64,000 bases of DNA from Adenophora triphylla var. japonica. Its lineage: Eukaryota; Streptophyta; Magnoliopsida; Asterales; Campanulaceae. The translations under genes were made by a program, and so were the position numbers. The stretch covers positions 144,001 to 208,000 of the forward strand of contig JAFEMH010001244.1 in NCBI GenBank assembly GCA_022495995.1, given 5' to 3'. The notes under the pieces were generated by a model, which did not search any database, was not told the DNA's origin, and saw only the letters and a list, made by a program, of their open reading frames with translations. Each line of letters opens with the position of its first letter. Position 1 is the stretch's first letter. Shown here piece after piece: positions 11,418-24,479 of this stretch.

Positions 11418-11512
11418 AAATCGGGAGGGGGAGAGGGGGGGAGGGGGAGAGGGGGGGGGGGGAGAGGGCAGGGAGGGGGGGAGAGGGCGGAGAGGGGGGG
11501 GAGGGGCTCCCG
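11418..11512. repeat. Purine (GGGAGG) low-complexity tract
   Basis: A long G/A run built of GGGAGGGGGAGA-like units just downstream of B's Transposase_24 gene. The matching pyrimidine tract in A is at about 32974-33012, so it is an ancestral part of the family. It may form triplex or G-quadruplex structures. Confidence 0.75.
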
Positions 11513-11527
11513 CGGGTACCAAATGTC

Positions 11528-13323
11528 TCAAATGTTTACAAACAAGTATAAAATAGTACAAACAAGTCTAAAATAGTCCGTAATCAACTCGGGGCGCCGG
11601 AAATTACCCTGGGAGTCCTGGCCGATATGAGCCATCAACAGCGCCAATTGTCTTTGAGTCTCCGCATGAGCCTCCGCAAGCTTTGCCCGCTCGCGTCTCT
11701 CCTCCTCCAACGCAGCCTCCAGAGTGTCGACCCTCGGATCATGAAACGTGGGCAGGTCAACATTTCGCCGACGGCTGGTCGACGGGCATTGCCGCCCGTA
11801 ATCCCCCATCCCTAACACTCGGGCTCCTCTCTTTGGATGTCCCTCAGAGGTGACCGAGTGCCAAACATCAGGCACGAAGGGGACGGGCTCGCCGGGAAGC
11901 GTTCCTTCGGGAAGAACGGCGGCTTGATATGCAGCCTGTCAAAATAAAACAAACAATTATAATCATATACACAATGTAAGGTACATAAATAAATTTACAT
12001 ATTCAAAATCAAGTCATTTAATGATAGTTTACTTACAAAGGCATTAGCAGATCGATCGTCAACCCATTGCGGAGGTTGATCGGGCGCTGTAGAATTCCGA
12101 AGATGGGTGCTAGCGTAAACATCCACAAAACTGATATTCTGGCCATACTCCCTTTCTTATAAATAAAATAAGCGAGATTATTAGTTTGAAATTGTATAAA
12201 TGCAACATTTAAACTGATTTAAAAGCATGCATACACTACATTTACACTAAAACCATGGATTTCATAGCATCAACATGGCTCCCAGCTAACATACGTACAT
12301 AAACCTATTTAAAAGCATCCATACACTACTACATTTAAACTAACATACATACCATGCGGTCGTGATGCTCGGCGACCGGGATCGTCCCCATGGTATGCAT
12401 CGCCGCCAACCCCGAGGAGCCTGCTCTATTCTTCTTAGCCTGTTCGGATATAGCCTTCGCCGCATCCGACCCCCAATATTCGCAAAATTGACGAAACACC
12501 TCCTCGGTCATCCAAGTAGGTGTCGAGGGCTGTTGTCCCGCCGCGAGCCGATTAGTATAATAATTTCTCTTCGTGGTACCTATAAAAAATATGAATATCT
12601 CGTAAACATATAATGATGACATTATAAAATTAAAAGAGTATAATCATTGTTAATTAAACTAATTAAGGATAGATAAATATGTTACCAATATGATCCCTAA
12701 ATAGCTTGTGAGCCTGTTCATTGAAAACATATCTAGCCGTCGCCTCGCTTATTTTCGGCGCCCAATAATATTTCCCCTACAACATATAATGATAACATTA
12801 CAAAACTAAAAGAGTATAATCATTATTAATTATAACATTTTAATAACAAACTAACATTTAAGTTTTAAATAAAAACCATTAACACATTACCTTAAACTCC
12901 TCCCACGCATCTTCCTTCTGGCTCGGTGGCAATGTTTTCCAGTTGGGCCAATACTCGGTCATTTTTCGAGATCGCCAGTATTGCCCGATCTTAGTCCCTG
13001 TGGTGGGGTATCCACCTACAAACCTGCCAAGTATATTTATACAATAACATTTTAACTTAAATAATGAATTATATATAAAACAAAAAGGAACCAACTTATA
13101 TCAAATTAAAGAAGAGTTACTTACTGGTCATAATGTGGCGATATCCGGACAAATATCCTCCCATCGAATTCGATGTAGTCTGAGTACCGGCCCCAGAGGT
13201 GGAGCTAGTACTACTGCGTGAAGGGTCGACATCATCGGTACCGGATCGGGACAGTTGCGTCCCAGTAATCAATGTGTAGATGGGCTTAGTCTTCTTACCC
13301 TTACCCTTTCTTCTAGAACTCAT
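11528..13323 (-). CDS. Transposase_24 (Ptta/En/Spm, TNP1-like) gene of element B, six exons
   Basis: Exons inferred by GT-AG sites and by matching A: 13323-13125, 13023-12891, 12776-12686, 12579-12353, 12155-12037 and 11935-11528. The protein starts MSSRRKGKGKKTKP, basic and probably a nuclear signal, followed by a Ser/Thr-rich linker. It then has YWPNWKTLPPSQKEDAWEEF and WMTEEVFRQFCEYWGSDAAK, the Transposase_24 core. It ends in a charged coiled coil (LEAALEEERRERAKLAEA...AETQRQLALLMAHIG). This family is the CACTA accessory protein, probably binding the subterminal palindromes. B keeps EQAKKNRAGSSG where A is frameshifted. The C-terminus runs on past the stop position seen in A because of a small indel. 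Expression is unknown. Confidence 0.8.
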
Positions 13324-13385
13324 ATCTATATTACAGTAAAAATATTAAAATATACAACTTTAACAATAGGAAACAATATATTCAC

Positions 13386-13725
13386 AATACATCTAAAACT
13401 TTAAAGTTCTAATAATCTAAAGCATTCACAATACATATAAAACTTTAAACTATTAATAATATAAAGCATTCACAATACATATAAAACTTTAAAGTTCTAT
13501 TAATCTAAAGCATTCACAATATATATAAAACGACGGATATTAATAATAATCTAATGCATTCACAATACATATAAAACTTTAAAGTTCTAATAATCTAAAG
13601 CATTCACAATACATATAAAACTTTAAAGTATTAATAATCTAAAGCATTCACAATACATATAAAACTTTAAAGTTCTAATAATCTAAAGCATTCACAATAC
13701 AATTTTAAACTTTAAACTATTATTA
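13386..13725 (-). repeat. 44-bp tandem repeat between the two genes of B
   Basis: About seven units of the form AATCTAAAGCATTCACAATACATATAAAACTTTAAAG (shortened: ATTCACAATACATATAAAAC), with units alternating TTCTAATAATC and TATTAATAATC. The matching array in A is at 28487-28750. It occupies the space between TNP2 and the Transposase_24 gene. Confidence 0.85.
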
Positions 13726-13739
13726 ATCTTCGTCCCCAT

Positions 13740-16700
13740 CATCATCACGGACTCGAATTACTACAAAACTCGAGTTCTTCATCTTCGTCTTCGGACTCGA
13801 TGAATCAAACTCGGTTCCTCTTCCTCTTCCTCTTCCTCTTCCTCTGATTCATCAATATCAATGTGCGCGAGATGACCGAACGAGGCGAGGAGTCGGCAAA
13901 TTCACCGGTAAGATATCCTCCTCGGGTTCATCAACATTTTGAGGAATATGAAAGTGACATCATCTAATGGATGATTAGCTGATGAAACGTTAGGTGGCAC
14001 TGGCATTTCATCCTCTTGATGGGGTGTTTCTAATGACAACCGAGGGTAGGTTGTCAATCATGCTCCTAGCCTTGGTCATCCGCATGTACCCCACCATCCG
14101 TCGGTCGCTGACGAGGGTAGGGAGTCATGTATACCTGCTGTGCTTGAGATGCTAAGATGAAGACGTCGCCATTATGTCCGGGACGAGTCCTTTACAACGA
14201 CGAGGTCAAATGTGGCGTGCTTCTTAACACCTCGTACAGCATCCCGCCAATCACAATTGAACAAGACAACACTGTTTCTACCCAAATACTCAACCTCGAC
14301 TACTTCTTTCAGGACGCCATAATAATCAAGGTTTCCTTTAAGCTTCACACCGCTATTCCACGTCAATTTAGAGCCCCCGTTAGCTTTGGTATGAAACACA
14401 TAGCCATTCAAGAAATAACCGTTGTATAAATGAACGTTCAAGTACGGACTTGATACTAAATGTCTTAACCTCGCTGCTTTGGCATCACCCGGATGTTCAG
14501 CTATCTATAAGACAATATTGTAACCAATTTAATACAATTTTAAGATTGAATGTTTAAAGAAGTGTATAGAATAAATTTGAATGAAACGAAATATTTACAT
14601 ATTTCCTTAGCCATTGGAAATTCTCTTCGTCCTAGTTGCGATGAGTTCGGAGATAAATCCCGAGCTAAATCTTCAAACATTCTCGCAATAGGGTTAAACA
14701 AGGCATTTCATATACAGTGTAATTAAACATGCATAATTTAATCGAAGAGGCGTAAACATAACATCAATGACTTACTTGATATATTCCCAACCTCGTCATA
14801 GCTTAAGAAGAACATACGTTTCGACCGCGGCAAACTCTTTAGCGGTTAACGTACGCGTACCAACCCGTTTGCCGAGGAACCGACTGTGGGATGAAAATAC
14901 AGAGATGTTTCCCTTAGACGGAAAACCACCATCGTAATTGCGACCAACCCTAGTCAATCTCGTATCAACATCGAGGAAAATATGTTCCGACAAAGGCAAA
15001 CAATCTCATCTATAATAACAAATTTCCGAAATTGAGGCCTCGACCATGGCCCTATTGCTCATCTTCCTTTTCAATTGGCCTAGATACCTCTCAAATGGAT
15101 ACATCCATCTCGTATTGAACTGACCACCGACTCTAGCTTCGTATGCCAAGTGGACCGGTAAATGCTCCATAGAATCAAAGAATGAAGGAGGAAATATCTT
15201 TCTCAAGTTTGCACAAAGTCACTACGATGCTCTCCTCAAGCTTTTTCATGTGATCAACACGCAAAGTGTGGTCGATGTTAACGCTCGGAAAAACTCACTT
15301 AACTCGTTAACGCCACCCAGATATTGTCGTGCAAGAGACCCCGAGAGCAATCGGAAGTAGCCTATCCAAAGAAAACGTGGCAATCGTAACTCTTCAAACC
15401 CTGCACTTTCCCCTCCTCTACATTGACACAGTTACCAATGTTAGACGCATAACCATCTGGAAGCCTTAAATCCTTGAGCCATTTCAGGAGGAGGAGCTTC
15501 TTTTCCTTTGTAAGCACGTATTGAGCCATCGATCTAACTGGTTTACCATTGACGTATACCAAGTCTAAGGCCGGCCGCTTACAGATTTCCTTAAGGTCCT
15601 TTCGAGCTTTTTCGTTGTCTTTAGTTGTTCTCTTGAAATCCATCAACGTGTTAAAAACATTATCGAATACATTCTTCTCAATGTGCATTACGTCAAGGTT
15701 ATGTCGAATGAGATTTGTTTTCCAGTATGGCAGCTCCCAAAATATACTCCTCTTGATCCAGTTATGGGTAGTCCCAAACCCTTGTATTTTGGTCTTCGAA
15801 AACTTTTTCCCCCACCGAGGATCGGGCAATGTATATACCTTCTCATAGACCGTGTCACCACTTAAACGAATCGGGGCCTCATCATGGTCAATCTTGTTCT
15901 TTTTAAACGCATTCTTCTGGGTCCTGAATGGGTGGTCCTCCGGAAGAAATTGTCTATGGCAATTGAACCATCATGGTTTTCCAGAGTGCGTGAGCGTGAA
16001 AGACTTTGTGTCACTCATACAATACGGACAGGCCAACTTCCCGTGGGTGCTCCAACCGGATAACATCCCATATGCATGGAAGTCATTAAATGTCCACATC
16101 AACGCAGCCTTCATGCTGAAATTCTCTCGCTTGAAAGCATCCCACGTTTCGACCCCATCCTCCCAAAGCTGCTTCAATTCGTCCATCAAAGGTCTGGAGA
16201 TAGACGTCAATGTTCCTCCCAGTGGCTGTTTGGGCCGGGGATGAATAACGACAAGAACATGTAGTGGATCACTCATACACAACCAGGCGGAAGATTGTAG
16301 ACAGTGGCTATAACCGGCCAACAAGAGTAAGATTTTGCCCCAGACCAAACGGATTGAAACCATCAGAGCAGATGCATAACCGTATATTTCTTGCTTCGTA
16401 CGCAAAGTCAGTGGATAAGTCTCATCAAAGTGTTTCCATGCCTCCCCATCACCGGGATGAATCAACACACCCTCTTCACGCAAACTTTCCTTATGCCAAC
16501 GCATTGCCTCTCAGTGAGATTTAGACGCGTAGAGGTGTTGCAGCCTTGGAATCAACGGCATGTAACGCAACCGCTTACGTGGTCTGCTTTTATTGTGTTT
16601 TGAACTCCCTCCGATTTGGCTTTTATCTACTTTGTCTGTAAATTGAACACTATGTCTTCTCGTGAATATTCCTTGTAGAATAGCATGCAGCCATTCTTAC

Positions 16701-17443
16701 ACGCATCAATCTTTTCATAACATAGCCCAATCTCGCCCAACCAACTTCTTTGTCTCATAAAAGTTTGTAACCATCTTATTCTCTTTCTAAGAACATCCGC
16801 TTAATTGCTTTCATGATACGATTATAAGCGTGCATCGGCTAATATTGCACCGCCCTTCATGTTAAGGAGCTCATTAGCCACAAACTCTCCAACACACTCG
16901 ATCTCGCAACCTCGGATAGACCTTCTCTTTGCAGTAGTCCATAGCATCAATAAATTTCTTGGTCACGGGCTGGGTTGGTTCTAGCCGTCTGGGTTCTCTC
17001 GACCAATCGAAGGAAGGACCGGCCGCATTCCTAACCATATCTTCCATATTCAAAGGTGGTTCTTCATTGTCCCGAATAATAGGTTCGGGTTCTGGGAGGT
17101 ACATGAATATTCCCGGGGATTATTCGCAACATTTGTGCGCAACCTCACCACCATGACGGGTCCACCGCTTTGTACCCAACTTCAAACCCGTTACGCAAAA
17201 AGATGTTTCTAAGTATCGATCAAGCTTAGATACTTGACATTACAACACTTGGTGCATGGACACCTAATCTTACCATCTTTATCCACGTGGATCGGTTTTA
17301 TTTGATTGAGCAAATTCAATAAACCCCATCAACCCTCTATAAAACTCGTGGATTGATACTCGGAATGATTCGGCAACTTCCGCTCAGACATCCAACTACG
17401 ATCATCGTTACCGTACATCACTCCCGCATTGCAATCCATATAT
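13740..17443 (-). pseudogene. TNP2 transposase gene of element B
   Basis: Domain order on the minus strand: Transpos_assoc zinc-finger region at 17443-about 17150 (DRSWMSERKLP, GKIRCPCTKCCNVKYL); a linker at 17104-16874; Transposase_21 at 16504-15362 (RPLMDELKQLW, SGWSTHGKLACPYCM, HNLDVMHIEKNVFDNV); DUF4218 at about 15357-15006 (FPPSFFDSMEHLPVHLAYEA); DUF4216 at 14441-14160 (LDYYGVLKEVVEVEYLGRN, VVLFNCDWRDAVRGVKK); an acidic Glu/Asp/Ser tail near 13870-13740. Frame breaks occur near 17340, between 17104 and 16504, near 15360, 15200 and 14170, so it is a pseudogene. It is more complete than A's copy because nothing is inserted in it, and so provides the empty-site reference for the insertions of B and C into A. 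Confidence 0.88.
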
Positions 17444-17639
17444 TATACGTACACTAAATTTAATCGATGGATGAAACAAAAATTGGGATGTTAATAATTA
17501 TTTGATTTCATAATATATTAATGCTTAGAAGTAATTAACGTATTATCATTCCCTAAATTTGAATTACAAACTTAAAAGCAACACTACATCTTCTTAAAAT
17601 AAATATAAAGCTTCTAACTCATATTTAACAATATATTAA

Positions 17640-19311
17640 CAGTCTTCTTAAAGTGTCTAGGAACTCGCTTCCCGCCTCCCGAACTCGACCCTACTCTTCC
17701 TCCGCCTCGGTCCCCGGGAGGTTTTTGGTCTAGGTATGTTGAAAAGCCGGGCCCGACCTCGTCCCGGCTCGGTATCGTGTGAGACGGTGGATCAACTGAC
17801 TCCGTAGCTCTCGCATCGCTTCTTCCCGCCTCAAGGCCTCCTCGCGAGCTATCACTTCGGGATCATTTCTCAAAGCATCTCTCCGAAGCTCCCGTCTCTC
17901 ATATTCTCGCCGCAATGTCGCCAAAGTGATTTCATCAGTGGTTGCTCTTGGCCTCTATGTCTCTTAATGTCCGCCGGAAGAATAGTCTCGCCCCAAAATA
18001 CTCTGCCGAGCCTCTATCATCACCGTACAGACCTTGCCGCTCCTCGTACTACATATCGATACTCTGTGGTCAAAAATGTGCTACCTCTAGTATGACTAGA
18101 GTAGTGGTCGTATCGAAGAAAGCCCTCTAGAAATGCTCGCCAAAGAAATGTGTAGTCTCGAGGCCTGGCCATAATCATCTGCATGGAATTAGTCGTCAAT
18201 CCGCTTCTCTCAAAGTCCGAATGGTCGCGCCGTATCCGTACCGTCTCGCTCACTAGAGATGGAATGCAAAAGGATGATACATGTAGTCCCTAAGTCTGAC
18301 AATCACCGACCCGTCCCGAATATCTCTCATAGTCGTGCGCAATCCCCATGCCGGAATCCAATAGTACAGTTTGCGGTCTCATATCCGGCCAAGGCCAACC
18401 TCCTATGCCAACTCTCGCAGCGGCATCCCTCAATATCCCGCGCCGTCTAGTCACCGAAGGTAATGCCGTCCGCCCTCCGGGCAATGGGCGAGATCAAGCG
18501 CACCTCATACAGCCCACAATGATAGTAACTGGGCCGCTCGAACCCATGTACTGATCCTCCTGGCTAATCTATCAATGCCGTGGTATGTCTCCTCTAGCAA
18601 CAAGGGAATGATGTCCATCGCTCCCCGTCCGCATTGAATATGCCGATGTCAACTCCTCGATCACCTCTCAACCGCCCGATGATCTCTACCGTAGCCGGAC
18701 ACACTCCGATGTAGCGCGTAAGTAGTGCGCAGCATGTAATGAGCAACATGAATATATCTAAGGAAGTGGATAGATCAAACAGCCGGGCCGGTCCGACTCA
18801 ATCCGCTATATGAGTCAAGTCTATGAATCTATCGTCAACGACAATGCCCGATACCCGCCGATAATCCCAAGAATTCGTATAGCTGCTCCAGAATCGATCG
18901 TCCGTCTCGAGGAAATGCCACAGCCCTCGACTCGCCCACACCCGCCGTTGCTCGAAAATCCTCCATCGTTGGCACGATCGTTGTACGATAGGGTGAACAC
19001 ATGTCGCTCCGAATCCCAAAAGCACGAAGGCACTGAGCGCATCCCAATCAATCTTCCAATCTTTTAGAGACCAGATGCATGGCATGCTATACCTCCCGTC
19101 AATAAGTTTCCTGTTGTTTTTGGTGAAAGCGCGAGAGTTCAAGAACGTCTTGTTGAAATTGATACTCGGGAAACAATTTCTCCATCAGAATGCTCCATGC
19201 CGCCTTAAATTGGGGCCGCTGGGATTTTTTACCTATTAATATTGTGAATAATTGTAAATTGTTAATATTTAAAATTAGGTTTAGAATTGGGGTCAAGCCT
19301 AGTATCAACAA
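17640..19311 (-). other. GC-richer coding-like region of B, function not recognised
   Basis: Upstream of TNP2 on the same strand, this stretch is richer in G+C than its surroundings and holds several overlapping short open frames with codon-like composition. Fragments read REYERRELRRDALRNDPE (charged, helical), TTNSMQMIMARPRDYTFLWR and KKSQRPQFKAAWSILMEKLF. Frames change repeatedly, so it is either an old captured gene or a decayed 5' ORF of the element. I could not match it to a family with confidence; a plant-mobile-domain or nuclease-like gene was considered but no diagnostic motif was found. Confidence 0.35.
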
Positions 19312-22300
19312 ATCTTGAGCTCTAGTTCAAACTAAACTAAAGGATAATGGTGTCCCTACCTAACCACCTACTCTGTCCTTTAAGTGCATGTTTGATAAAC
19401 CTATCCCATCCCGAAATGCATGATTATATGAAATGCAAATATCACTTTGTCTACTTGCTTTATAATCGAAAATAAAGAAATTTCGGCTTTTGCATAGACC
19501 TAAATTATTACTATTGTGAATAATTTTAAATATTAATATTTAATTCTTTGTTGTAAAATATATAATTTTACAATGATGAATTAAATTAACATTTATAAAC
19601 AAGATGAGAGTCGTTATCATCCACAACTATCAAAACCCTCATCTCGCAAATTTAAACCAAGAAAGACAGAATTACAAAAGCAAGTTCTCGATCTGCTGCT
19701 TGAGCAAAAGATTTTCTGTTTAATATAGGTTTTTCCAGTTTCACTGTCCTCCTCTCTAAGGACCTCAAACATCACAGCCATGTTCTTGACAGTGCCTGTT
19801 TTCCTCCAATTTTTTCAATCTCTACCTTCCATTTACCCAAGATCCTGACACAATCAAAGATGGACGGATTTTGATAGTTGTGGGTGAGAAAGGCTCTCAT
19901 CTTATTTATATTTTAAGATGTTAACCACCAACCAAAATACCCTAAGGTGCATCTAGGGTGCCGTAATATTGAGCATCGTGCGCGGCCAAACGTAGGCGAT
20001 ATACATCACCGTCCGCAGATGCCGCCAATCGCCCCCAAAATGGATCTAGAACACTAAGGCGTAGTATGCGCTGAATATGTTACATTATCGAGAAAGGCTC
20101 TCATCTTATTTATATTTTGAAGACATGTTAACCACCAACCACAATACTCCTAAGGTGCATCTAGTGGTGCCGTGGATTTGATATCGTGCGCTCAAACGTA
20201 GGCGATATTACATCACCGTCCGCGATGCCGGCCAATCGCCCCAAAATGGGATCTAGAACCATACTAAGGTAGTAATGCAGTTGAATATGTTACATTATTG
20301 ATACATTCACCCCCTTCCTCCCCTTTGACTTTAAAAGACTTGAAAATTAGATGAATTTAAATTACTTATCTAATTGTTGCATATGTAACATGTTATGTTT
20401 ACTAAATATGTAACATATTATATTTTACTAAATATAACATGTTACATATTATGGAAAATATCAAGTCTATTGCGGCATATCAAAACCCTATCTCTTCAAG
20501 TTAAACTTACTAACATAGTTTTACTTGTATAATTAATCAAATAAACAAACTAGGAAAATCCCAAGTCCTCCAATTTTTGTATCTTCATTTATTTAAACTG
20601 AAGTCCTAGGGATTTCTTGTAAATGGAATGTGAAGATTGAAATCTCTTTCCAGAGTGTTATCTTTGGTTACCTTGTGCAAACGAGATTTCGCCCCAAAAT
20701 GGGATGTCAGACCCATAGGTAGTGGTTGTGCGGTGATAGTAGTGGGGTGGAAAATATCAAGTTTGAGACATTCATTCCTGGCCCAACTTTGAAGACTTGA
20801 AAGTAGATTTATTACTATAATAACTTTAAATCATTAATATTTACCATTCTTTGTTGTAAAATATATTTTACAATGATGAATTACAATAACATTTATTACA
20901 TTACCCACTACCACCACTATCTCAGTGGTTAGACCAAGATAGTACGGGAGTGGAAAATATCAAGTTTGCACAAGCATTTGGCCCAGATTGAAGGGACTTT
21001 GAAAGTAGATTTATTATTATAATAATTAATCAAAGTTCAATCTTTGGTGCATTTGTCAAAGAATCCCGCTATTTATACTATACCACCACATGTATATTTT
21101 TATTAATTATTAAATATAGAGATGTTACATTTATAATGAAATTTGGGTAAAATATCAGTTTTCTTTATAGTGGCAAAAACTTCTAAAATTCGTTAGATTT
21201 ACTATTATAATGTAATCGGAAAACTAGGATAAATCCCCAAGCGCCGGTAATTTGTAGTTCATATAAAGTAGTAGGAGTTGGGGATTGATTTAAACGTAGG
21301 AGACATAATCACCGTCAACGATCTTGTGATCAGCCCCAAAATGAGATCTAGAACTAGATGTTCCTAAACTCTCATATGTCATCCCACATGTTATTTCTTA
21401 CTTATTTGTTTGTAAGCTAAATATGTAACATGTTTTTTAAATATTACCACCATGTTAGATTACGCATTATTAGTTTTTCATTTACTCTTTATCAATTATT
21501 TTTACTGATTTTTACATACTCTATTCTTTATGGTTCTCAAAGCACATTTTATGATTTCGTTAATACACCTTAAATATGTTTAACTTAAACTAGGACACGT
21601 ATATAGAAGCTATCCTAATTTGTTTCATATAAATGGACATTAAACCCAACATGAGATATTTAAAATGTCATTGACTTGATGTTCTTAGTTTTGTAATACT
21701 TATTAACCCGTGTCATCAATTTGGTTCAATCTACCCATCAAATGCAATAGAGATAATGGATGTGTGGAACAGAAGTGTATATTTGTAATACCTCGAAATT
21801 TTATAGACATCAATATACAAACTAAGTTCCTTAGAAAAATGTTTGGGAAAGTAGAATTGAAATCCTCCCGTCTAAAGTCTTACCTACGAAAGATCATACT
21901 CCATTTGAGACTAAAAGCTAGGTACTAACCCAAATAGTATAAAGCCTTCGGTATAAGAAAGTTTGATGAGCCTAATTAGTTCCGTGTGATTGTTATTCTT
22001 GGTGGTACACGGTATACAGAATAGTGAGTTTGGTTTGTGTTTAGAGTATTTTTGTATTAAATTTGGCATGTCATGACATAGGCATTCTTTCAACAAAAAA
22101 TAGCAATTGTCCTAATATTGGTATAACATCACACACCTTTTGACAATTCAAGTATTTTACTGATAATGACCCACTTTGCAAAATCAACATGTACATACCA
22201 ATTCAAATTTAGTGTTCATAAGCATCACCGGTTTCAGATCCAAGAATAAAGCATCTCGAACTAACTGGCAATATACATTACAAATAATTCTTGCATTCGA

Positions 22301-22900
22301 ACACTTTCAAGACAAAATACATCAAATAAAATATATAAACTTCACCAACAAAGACTAGGGCCAAATCATCCAATTTCAATTACAAATAATGCGATTAGAA
22401 ATCAAACATTAACAAAAGAGTAAGCCTAAAATTTATTTTGCTTATGAACCAAAGATGAAGCATGAAACATTTAATTGTGAAATAAGCGGCTAGAAAATGA
22501 CAAATAACTAATTTTCCCATGTTCATTTTTTAATGAATTATAAAGCGAACTTATAATTCATATTTCAATAAGAAAATATTTTCATAAATGGATATTGAGT
22601 AATCATACGATGCCATCTTATCAACCCAAGCCATGTCTTAATCACATGAACACTTACTAACGGCAAAATCGGCCGTAAAAACACATATATTGAAACGCCA
22701 CTAGTGAGGGTTTCTTATAGAGGGTAATGGGGATATGGATAATTTCAAATTATGGAAAAAGAAAGACCCCAAATTAAAAATATTAAGTAAAATAAAATTA
22801 ACGGTAAAAAAGCATCACAATTAAATCTCTGCCAAAAAAATGAGGAACGAGTATGAATTACATATTTGAAAGACATTGAAATTAATTAAGTAAAAATCAA
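19312..22900. other. Non-coding interior of B
   Basis: AT-rich. It contains the tandem duplication at 19892-20300 and diverged relatives of it near 20690 and 21285-21370 (shared GCCCCAAAATGNGATCTAGAAC). No domain is recognisable. On the minus strand it would be the long first intron between the pyrimidine-rich leader near 23180 and the transposase genes. Confidence 0.5.
19892..20300. repeat. Tandem duplication of about 205 bp
   Basis: Two consecutive copies, each opening GGCTCTCATCTTATTTATAT and containing AACCACCAACCA, AAGGTGCATCTAG, AAACGTAGGCGATAT, CATCACCGTCCGC and GGATCTAGAAC. They differ by many one-base indels. Confidence 0.85.
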
Positions 22901-22914
22901 GAAATTAATACAAA

Positions 22915-23185
22915 TGGGAGGAAGAAAACGTCTTGTTTCTTGTCGAAGGCGATTAGGAAGAGAGGAAACGGAGGCGGATGGAGCTTGAAGAACGTCACGG
23001 CGGAGGAAAACGGTGGAGCTTGACGAGGGACGGCGGTGAGAGCGACAGCGGCGGCGATAGCGTGGAGGCAGTAGGGGCGTGACTTCTTCTTCTAGGTCGT
23101 CGCTTCTTCTTCACAGGTCGGAAGATGAGAGAAAGCGGGAAGAGAGAGAGGGAAATATTTACAGGCGTAATTGATTAGGGCGAAA
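22915..23185 (-). promoter_or_regulatory. Possible 5' untranslated leader of the B transcript
   Basis: On the minus strand this reads CTCTCTCTCTTCCCGC and continues as a pyrimidine- and CCGCC-rich, AT-poor stretch in an otherwise AT-rich region. Plant 5' UTRs often look like this. It sits just inside the 5' subterminal repeats and in the direction of the TNP2 gene. No ATG-led frame of note is present; assignment is inference. Confidence 0.35.
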
Positions 23186-23189
23186 TAAA

Positions 23190-23310
23190 TTGTGTATTTA
23201 TAATTTAACCCGGCGACGGAATATTCCGTGGCTAAATATTAATATAGCGGCGGAAATTAAATTCCGTGTTAATTAATATTTAACCTCGGCGAGAATATTC
23301 CGCTATAATT
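23190..23310 (-). repeat. 5' subterminal repeats of B, inner block
   Basis: Units GGCGACGGAATATTCCG and AGCGGCGGAAATTAAATTCCG are of the same kind as the terminal palindromes. This block is separated from the outer 5' block (26850-27240) by 3.5 kb of MITE and tandem arrays. Confidence 0.75.
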
Positions 23311-23346
23311 CAAATATCATTAATTAAAATCATTATTTATATTATA

Positions 23347-23624
23347 CTCCTCCGTTCCCCAAATCGTTTGCGTGTCACATTTGACTTTAAAACATTTAAT
23401 TTCCGCAGTGATTTTGAAGTTTTAATTTTCGACTATTATTTACTAACGCTTTGAATAATTATAATGATAATATACACCGTCGTTATGTAATACTCCGTCC
23501 CTATAATGATACAAGTTTTGAATAATAATAATAGTGATTTTGAAGCTTTAATTAATTGGAAATGAGACTAACTTTTTGAGACAAAGGAAAAGGGGAAATG
23601 GGACAAACATTTAGGGACGAGGAG
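23347..23624. mobile_element. Stowaway-like MITE
   Basis: Ends CTCCTCCGTTCCCC at 23347 and GGGACGAGGAG at 23624 are inverted and flanked by TA dinucleotides, as in Stowaway (Tc1/mariner) MITEs. An internal ACTCCGTCCCT at about 23492 suggests rearrangement or nesting. Confidence 0.7.
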
Positions 23625-24019
23625 TAGTAATAACATGAAAATAATAATTTTATAATAATACTAATCATAAAATAATAATAATGAGTCAATAAATATTATT
23701 TTTGAAAATAATAAGGAATAATAATCATAAAATAATAATAATATTAATATTAATAATTTGAATTTTAATAATAATAATCATCTTTTTTGAATTATAATAA
23801 TAACATGAAAATTATTTTAAATTACTCTCAAAAAAATAATAATATGAGTCAATAATATATTATTATTTTTGAAAAATAAATATAATCATAATAATATTTA
23901 TTAATTTTAATTTAATAAATATCATTCTTTTAATTATATAAAAACATGAAACTTATTTTAAATTACTCTCAAAAAAATAAATATGAGTCAATAAATATTA
24001 TTTTTGAAAAATAATAAAA
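23625..24019. repeat. A/T-rich AATAAT low-complexity stretch with local duplications
   Basis: Runs of ATAATAATAAT and repeated AAAAATAATAATATGAGTC blocks (for example near 23830, 23970). No gene. Confidence 0.6.
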
Positions 24020-24470
24020 TAAATTTAAACTCCTAAACCTAATACTCCTATATACATCCACTATACACTATAAGACTATGCCACTTATACCCTATACTTA
24101 TAGATTCTATACCACATGATGCCTATGTTATGCACTATACATGCGCATAAATGCCCTGTATACGACTATACATTATACCACTATGAAACTGCTGCCCATC
24201 ACATTTATACCTTATGCTATCTGCCACACTATACACATATACATGCCTATATATGCCACTATACCCTAAAGGGCCACATATACATGCTATACCCTATACA
24301 TGCTATACACTATACCACATATACCCTATACCCTATATATACCCTATACCCTATAACACATATACACTATACATGCCTATGCCCTATACCCTTGCTACAT
24401 ACCACTATGCCACCTATACAATGCCTTATGCTTACATACCTATACCCTATACACTAGTACCTATACACCA
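24020..24470 (+). repeat. CCCTATAC/ACTATACC degenerate minisatellite, left arm
   Basis: Irregular repetition of CCCTATAC, ACTATACC and CATATAC. It is the reverse complement of the array at 25690-26770, so the two form a large inverted arrangement. Open frames rich in Tyr/Thr/His/Pro here are artefacts of the repeat. Confidence 0.85.
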
Positions 24471-24479
24471 TGTGGGGTT

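Noticed and set aside
15549..16603. Plus-strand frames of 60-130 residues
   Set aside because: They are antisense shadows of the TNP2 gene of element B.
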